This document shows, one piece after another, positions 16,177 through 18,984 of a stretch of 18,984 nt of DNA. Made by a program: the position numbers and the translations under genes. The stretch comes from Gammaproteobacteria bacterium. Its GTDB lineage: Bacteria > Pseudomonadota > Gammaproteobacteria > UBA6429. The notes beneath the pieces are model-generated. The model was not told the origin of the DNA and searched no databases. It worked only from the letters and a program-made list of their open reading frames with translations. The stretch lies in contig QIKU01000253.1 of NCBI GenBank assembly GCA_003232015.1, forward strand, positions 1 through 18,984, read 5' to 3'. Numbering within the stretch: position 1 is the first letter of the stretch; each line of letters begins with the position of its first letter.

Positions 16177-16449
16177 CTAATGCGTATCGGTGTTAAGTAG
16201 GGCATCAAGCTGCTCCGCAAACCGGCGCTGTGAATCACTAAGCGGTTTATCTTTGTCATCGGTATGAATGGTCATGTTCACATAATCACGCCCAAAACCC
16301 ATATCGGGGAATAACCCTTCTTTTTCAGATAGTTGGGCAGCACGATCTAAAAAATCTCGCAGGCTATTGTAATCATCGAAGTCATAACGTCGTTCAAGAC
16401 GGATCGGACGAACACGTTCTTGCCATTCCTGGTTTTTAGGTTGACTCAT
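16177..16449 (-). CDS. acRAF, pterin-dehydratase-like Rubisco assembly factor
   Basis: A 90-residue protein with the pterin-4a-carbinolamine dehydratase fold: RLERRYDFDDYNSLRDFLDRAAQLSE is the family's strand-helix start, then FPDMGFGRDYVNMTIH, and a final SDSQRRFAEQLDAL helix. Real dehydratases carry an HHP motif before the NxxxxxI strand. Here it is replaced by FPDMG, so the enzyme reaction is unlikely. In alpha-carboxysome operons this protein assists Rubisco folding or assembly (acRAF). A TTG two codons upstream is open, but GGAG lies only one or two bases from it and 7 bases from the ATG at 16449, so the ATG is chosen. It lies between the bacterioferritin-like gene (12-bp gap) and mcdA (10-bp gap). 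Confidence 0.88.
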   Translation of the reverse strand: MSQPKNQEWQERVRPIRLERRYDFDDYNSLRDFLDRAAQLSEKEGLFPDMGFGRDYVNMTIHTDDKDKPLSDSQRRFAEQLDALLNTDTH

Positions 16450-16456
16450 GAGCAAT

Positions 16457-16460
16457 CTCC
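16457..16460 (-). promoter_or_regulatory. Ribosome binding site deciding the acRAF start at 16449
   Basis: GGAG on the minus strand, placed directly after the bacterioferritin-like stop codon and 7 bases before the ATG. Confidence 0.65.
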
Positions 16461-16461
16461 A

Positions 16462-16938
16462 TCAAAAAGTTGCACGATTTGTCTCTTCTGCCTTGTTTAG
16501 ACTTTCAAGGCGCTCTATCCAGTTAGCAAGATCAATTGCGTGCGTCTTTTCTTCATTTAATAACGTTTCAAAAAATATTTTATTATCGTAATCCGCTTTA
16601 CGTACACAATATTGAACAGCATCATCATAGAAATGCACCAATTCGTGTTCGAATTCATAATTACGCTGTAATATCTCTATCAAGCTACTGCCAAGACTCA
16701 CGGCTCGTAACTGCGAAGCATTGGGCGCAACGCCTAAGGCAAGCATGCGTGAAATTATTCTTTCCGCATGCTCGATTTCCTCATTCGCTTCGATACGCAG
16801 TTGCTTCGATGCCTCGGGCAATCCCCAGACCCCAAGTAATTGGGCCTGGGTACTGTATTGTTGTACCGCAGACATTTCCAGACTTAGCGCCCTGCCAAGA
16901 TACCCAAGGATGCGCTGGTCAACTTGATTAAACACCAT
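16462..16938 (-). CDS. Bacterioferritin-like protein of the carboxysome operon
   Basis: A 158-residue four-helix ferritin-like protein, normal length for bacterioferritin. All six di-iron ferroxidase ligands are present at bacterioferritin spacing: Glu21, Glu54, His57, Glu97, Glu130 and His133. The haem-ligand methionine that follows Glu51 in classical bacterioferritin is Ile55 here, so haem binding between subunits is unlikely. Such genes recur in alpha-carboxysome operons; their role there, in iron storage, peroxide removal or protecting the carboxysome redox state, is not settled. It lies 29 bp after the second csoS1 gene and 12 bp before acRAF. The ribosome site is weak, which may keep its level below that of the shell proteins. 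Confidence 0.9.
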   Translation of the reverse strand: MVFNQVDQRILGYLGRALSLEMSAVQQYSTQAQLLGVWGLPEASKQLRIEANEEIEHAERIISRMLALGVAPNASQLRAVSLGSSLIEILQRNYEFEHELVHFYDDAVQYCVRKADYDNKIFFETLLNEEKTHAIDLANWIERLESLNKAEETNRATF

Positions 16939-16967
16939 AGTGGCAATCAGTCAATTAACCACGCGAC

Positions 16968-17264
16968 TTAGTCGCCAGAAGTGCTAAGCACAGGTTCAAC
17001 TTCGCTGTGTGGACGTGCAATGATGTGTGCCGCAACCAGGCCGTCACCGACTCGTTCGCAGGCATCTGCTCCAGCGCGTACCGCAGCATTAACCGCACCG
17101 GTTTCACCGCGAACCAGCACTGTGACATAACCGCCGCCAACATATTCACGCCCTAAAAGACGCACTTCTGCCGCCTTGGTCATGGCATCTGCTGCTTCAA
17201 TTGCAGGTACCAATCCCCGGGTTTCGATCATGCCGAGTGCAATACCGTAATTTTCATCGACCAT
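16968..17264 (-). CDS. csoS1: CsoS1 carboxysome shell hexamer protein, second copy
   Basis: A 98-residue single BMC domain: YGIALGMIETRGLVPAIEAAD, the REYVGGGYVTVLVRGETGAV pore-loop region, and ACERVGDGLVAAHIIARPH. CsoS1 hexamers tile the facets of the alpha-carboxysome shell and let bicarbonate and sugar phosphates pass through their pores. It differs from the first copy at only five of the first 93 residues, then has a shorter, different tail (SEVEPVLSTSGD). AGGAGA lies about 7 bases before the ATG. It lies 41 bp after the first copy. Confidence 0.96.
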   Translation of the reverse strand: MVDENYGIALGMIETRGLVPAIEAADAMTKAAEVRLLGREYVGGGYVTVLVRGETGAVNAAVRAGADACERVGDGLVAAHIIARPHSEVEPVLSTSGD

Positions 17265-17305
17265 GGTTTTATCTCCTGTTTAGTCAGTTGGTTTTAACGT
17301 TTTCG

Positions 17306-17623
17306 TTAAGCCGCTTTTGCCGATCCAATATTACCACCAGTAGGTAAAACGGGTTCAACTTCGCGATGAGGACGTGCAATGATGTGTGCTGCAACCAGCC
17401 CATCACCCACTCGTTCACAGGCGTCTGCGCCAGCGCGCACGGCAGCATTAACTGCACCGGTTTCACCGCGAACCAGAACGGTGACATAACCGCCGCCAAC
17501 ATATTCACGTCCGATTAGTCGAACTTCTGCTGCCTTGGTCATGGCATCTGCTGCTTCGATTGCAGGTACCAGCCCACGGGTCTCTATCATGCCTAATGCA
17601 ATACCGTAGTTATCATTTGCCAT
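17306..17623 (-). CDS. csoS1: CsoS1 carboxysome shell hexamer protein, first copy
   Basis: A 105-residue single BMC domain, near-identical to the second copy through residue 93, with a longer tail ending PTGGNIGSAKAA. It forms the hexagonal facets of the shell. An AAGGAG site lies 7 bases before the ATG. It is separated from csoS4B by 70 bp holding a perfect palindrome; abundant facet proteins are needed in far larger amounts than the pentamers encoded just before, which fits a transcript or processing boundary here. Confidence 0.97.
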   Translation of the reverse strand: MANDNYGIALGMIETRGLVPAIEAADAMTKAAEVRLIGREYVGGGYVTVLVRGETGAVNAAVRAGADACERVGDGLVAAHIIARPHREVEPVLPTGGNIGSAKAA

Positions 17624-17678
17624 TTTTGTATCTCCTTCGACTTGATTGTTTGTATAAAAATAGTTAGTTACCTAAATT

Positions 17679-17698
17679 TTTGACTTAATTAAGTCAAA
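17679..17698. promoter_or_regulatory. 20-bp perfect palindrome at the csoS4B/csoS1 junction
   Basis: TTTGACTTAA is followed directly by its own reverse complement, spanning the csoS4B stop codon (17694-17696). In RNA it would fold into a hairpin with a tight loop; as DNA it could be an operator. No long T run follows on the minus strand, so it is not a strong terminator. An AT-rich TATTTTTATACA stretch between it and csoS1 could be a -10 region of an internal promoter. Confidence 0.5.
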
Positions 17699-17945
17699 TC
17701 GTGTCGTCCCATCGATCAATGATTCCGCCTATTGTTAAATCGGTCAAGACTGAAAAAGTTCCTGCCGCATAACGTGCTGCTGATCCACTAATTGTAAAAA
17801 CCCAGTTACCCTCACGTGCCCCAACAGGATCGACTGCAACTAACCGTTTACCCTGTTTATCGCGCAAAACACGTAAGCTTAAATAATTCAAACCAGCCAC
17901 TCGCCGTGTACACACCAGAGGCGCTTCCACCTGCAGAATTTCCAT
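17694..17945 (-). CDS. csoS4B: CsoS4B carboxysome vertex pentamer
   Basis: An 83-residue EutN/CcmL-type bacterial microcompartment vertex protein: MEILQVEAPLVCTRRVAGL, then VAVDPVGAREGNWVFTISGSAARYAAG and DLTIGGIIDRWD. Pentamers close the corners of the icosahedral shell and need only a few copies. Its start codon overlaps the csoS4A stop by one base (TAATG), so translation is coupled. Confidence 0.95.
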   Translation of the reverse strand: MEILQVEAPLVCTRRVAGLNYLSLRVLRDKQGKRLVAVDPVGAREGNWVFTISGSAARYAAGTFSVLTDLTIGGIIDRWDDTI

Positions 17946-18202
17946 TAGCTGGATGCCTCTTCGGGTGGCCAGTGATCAATTATGCCAACGATGGTTAAAT
18001 CGCTTGGATATTCCTTGCTGCCTGCCGCTTCGCGTGCGGCAGAACTACCAACACAAATAACCCAATCACCCGGAATACAACCCACTGCATCCACCGCAAC
18101 CTGACTCAATGTGCCATCATGAACCACTTGCAGGTGCTTATGTTCCATACCTGGTATTCGATTTGTGGCTACCAAAGGCCGTTCTACCTGACAGATTTTC
18201 AT
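17945..18202 (-). CDS. csoS4A: CsoS4A carboxysome vertex pentamer
   Basis: An 85-residue vertex protein of the EutN/CcmL family: MKICQVERPLVATNRIPGM, VAVDAVGCIPGDWVICVGSSAAREAAG, and DLTIVGIIDHW. It is the paralogue of the following CsoS4B. It overlaps the csoSCA stop codon by four bases (ATGA), which ties its low-level synthesis to the anhydrase. Confidence 0.96.
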   Translation of the reverse strand: MKICQVERPLVATNRIPGMEHKHLQVVHDGTLSQVAVDAVGCIPGDWVICVGSSAAREAAGSKEYPSDLTIVGIIDHWPPEEASS

Positions 18203-18984
18203 CCGTGCCTCCCCTTTGCAGTATGCTTATCAATTGATGAAGCCAGTATTTCTATTTCCTCATTAGCGTGACAATCACGAATAACTAATAAAGTATGAAG
18301 TAAACCTTGCTCAACTAGTTCGCGATAACGCATATGTAGTGCACCCGCAACACGTTGGCAATTATTAACCGCTCGTTCGCGTGCCCCTGGCACATGACCG
18401 TGATAGTCGTAGCGCACAACAATAGGTATCGGTAAGCCATGCGTTACATTTAGTTTGCTGAATATTTTAATACCGACATCCATGTTATCAGTCGCTTCTT
18501 CAACAGTATGCATATAGGAAAAATACGTCAGGTTACGCAGCTGTATTTCTTCAAATCCAATACCCGCACCAATAAATCGTTCCGCATGCCCAATATCCTG
18601 GTAGCATTCATTGTAAAACTGTCGCACATAGTCGATTTGCGACAAATTATTTGTCATCAGGAACGCTACCAAACGCACCATACCTTCAGACGCCTGCGCA
18701 TTAACGCCACGAACTCGATCAAGGATCAATGCTTCCGCTTGTTGCATACCCAGGTTACCGGTTTCATCAAACAAGGTTTGCGCATCAATAAACTGGTTCA
18801 ACTCTATTGCACCCTTATCATCGGGAACGTGTATCCGTATCGCATCGTTGTCCGTATTCAAACCAATCAGCAACAAATCGATTGATGCACCACAACAAAA
18901 ACTATTCTGTACCGCTTGCTGGAATCCATACAAACGGTCAAGTCCTGCCTGGGCAGCGCGTTGCGTATCGGAGCCATGTGCCGC
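18199..18984 (-). CDS. csoSCA: Carboxysomal carbonic anhydrase CsoSCA, C-terminal part (cut by window edge)
   Basis: The frame is open to the window edge, giving about 261 C-terminal residues (full-length family members have about 500). The visible part includes LDRLYGFQQAVQNSFCCGAS, DAIRIHVPDD, IGHAERFIGAGIGFEEIQLR, LPIPIVVRYDYHGHVPGARE and the final LHTLLVIRDC, all typical of CsoSCA. The enzyme dehydrates bicarbonate to CO2 inside the carboxysome, next to Rubisco. The catalytic zinc site lies in the N-terminal and middle domains, so it cannot be checked here; the visible part is mainly the pseudo-symmetric C-terminal domain. TTG at 18931-18933 could be misread as a start, but the homology continues upstream of it. 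Confidence 0.96.
   Translation of the reverse strand, partial: AAHGSDTQRAAQAGLDRLYGFQQAVQNSFCCGASIDLLLIGLNTDNDAIRIHVPDDKGAIELNQFIDAQTLFDETGNLGMQQAEALILDRVRGVNAQASEGMVRLVAFLMTNNLSQIDYVRQFYNECYQDIGHAERFIGAGIGFEEIQLRNLTYFSYMHTVEEATDNMDVGIKIFSKLNVTHGLPIPIVVRYDYHGHVPGARERAVNNCQRVAGALHMRYRELVEQGLLHTLLVIRDCHANEEIEILASSIDKHTAKGRHG

Noticed and set aside
16536..16931. 131-codon plus-strand frame
   Set aside because: It is antisense to the bacterioferritin-like gene, which has all expected active-site residues.
16955..17508. Two similar short frames starting MNMLAAVMSQ and MNMLAAVMSP
   Set aside because: They look like a repeated gene pair, but they are shadow frames of the duplicated csoS1 genes, so the likeness is due to the duplication.
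18931..18933. TTG start for a shorter carbonic anhydrase-like protein
   Set aside because: The frame and the family likeness continue upstream to the window edge, so this is an internal leucine codon.
1..18984. CRISPR array, tRNA, rRNA, insertion sequence or phage genes
   Set aside because: No spaced direct repeats, cloverleaf-like segments, transposase or phage motifs were seen on either strand.

Overview
The window looks like chromosomal DNA of a carbon-fixing, probably sulfur-oxidising gammaproteobacterium. The main evidence is the distal part of an alpha-carboxysome operon on the minus strand at the right end. The moderate-to-low GC content, the many lipoproteins and the PAS/GGDEF/EAL signalling protein fit that reading. 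The exact taxon cannot be fixed from sequence reading alone.

Layout, right to left along the minus strand: the C-terminal half of carboxysomal carbonic anhydrase (csoSCA, cut by the window edge), the two vertex pentamer genes csoS4A and csoS4B, two near-identical csoS1 hexamer genes, a bacterioferritin-like gene, a pterin-dehydratase-like Rubisco assembly factor (acRAF), and an mcdA/mcdB pair that positions carboxysomes in the cell. Most are separated by overlaps or a few bases and read as one operon, with a 20-bp perfect palindrome at the csoS4B/csoS1 junction. No csoS1D, cbbQ or cbbO lies inside the window.

The middle (about 9.3-15.2 kb) holds unrelated single genes. A membrane-bound PAS-PAS-GGDEF-EAL protein converges on mcdB. 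It is divergent from a Tat-exported TRAP-type solute-binding protein that has no transporter subunits beside it. A polytopic membrane protein converges on that binding protein, with a shared terminator hairpin. A small cadherin-like lipoprotein seems to stop just as a second domain begins.

The left part (about 0.7-9.1 kb, all minus strand) is the most unusual section. It encodes an atypical ECF-type sigma factor, a single-pass anti-sigma-like protein with a degenerate zinc motif and four cysteines in its predicted periplasmic part, and a 1004-residue exported TPR-CHAT caspase-like protease with an intact His/Cys dyad. A lipoprotein with two Ig/PKD-like domains and YD-type repeats follows, ending in a strong terminator, and then a CsgG-like lipoprotein. 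I read this as a regulated cell-envelope system in which membrane signalling releases a sigma factor that controls a periplasmic caspase-like protease and surface lipoproteins. The genes are seen; the joint function is inference. The far left edge has a small cysteine-rich hypothetical gene and the start of a GFA/CENP-V family gene.
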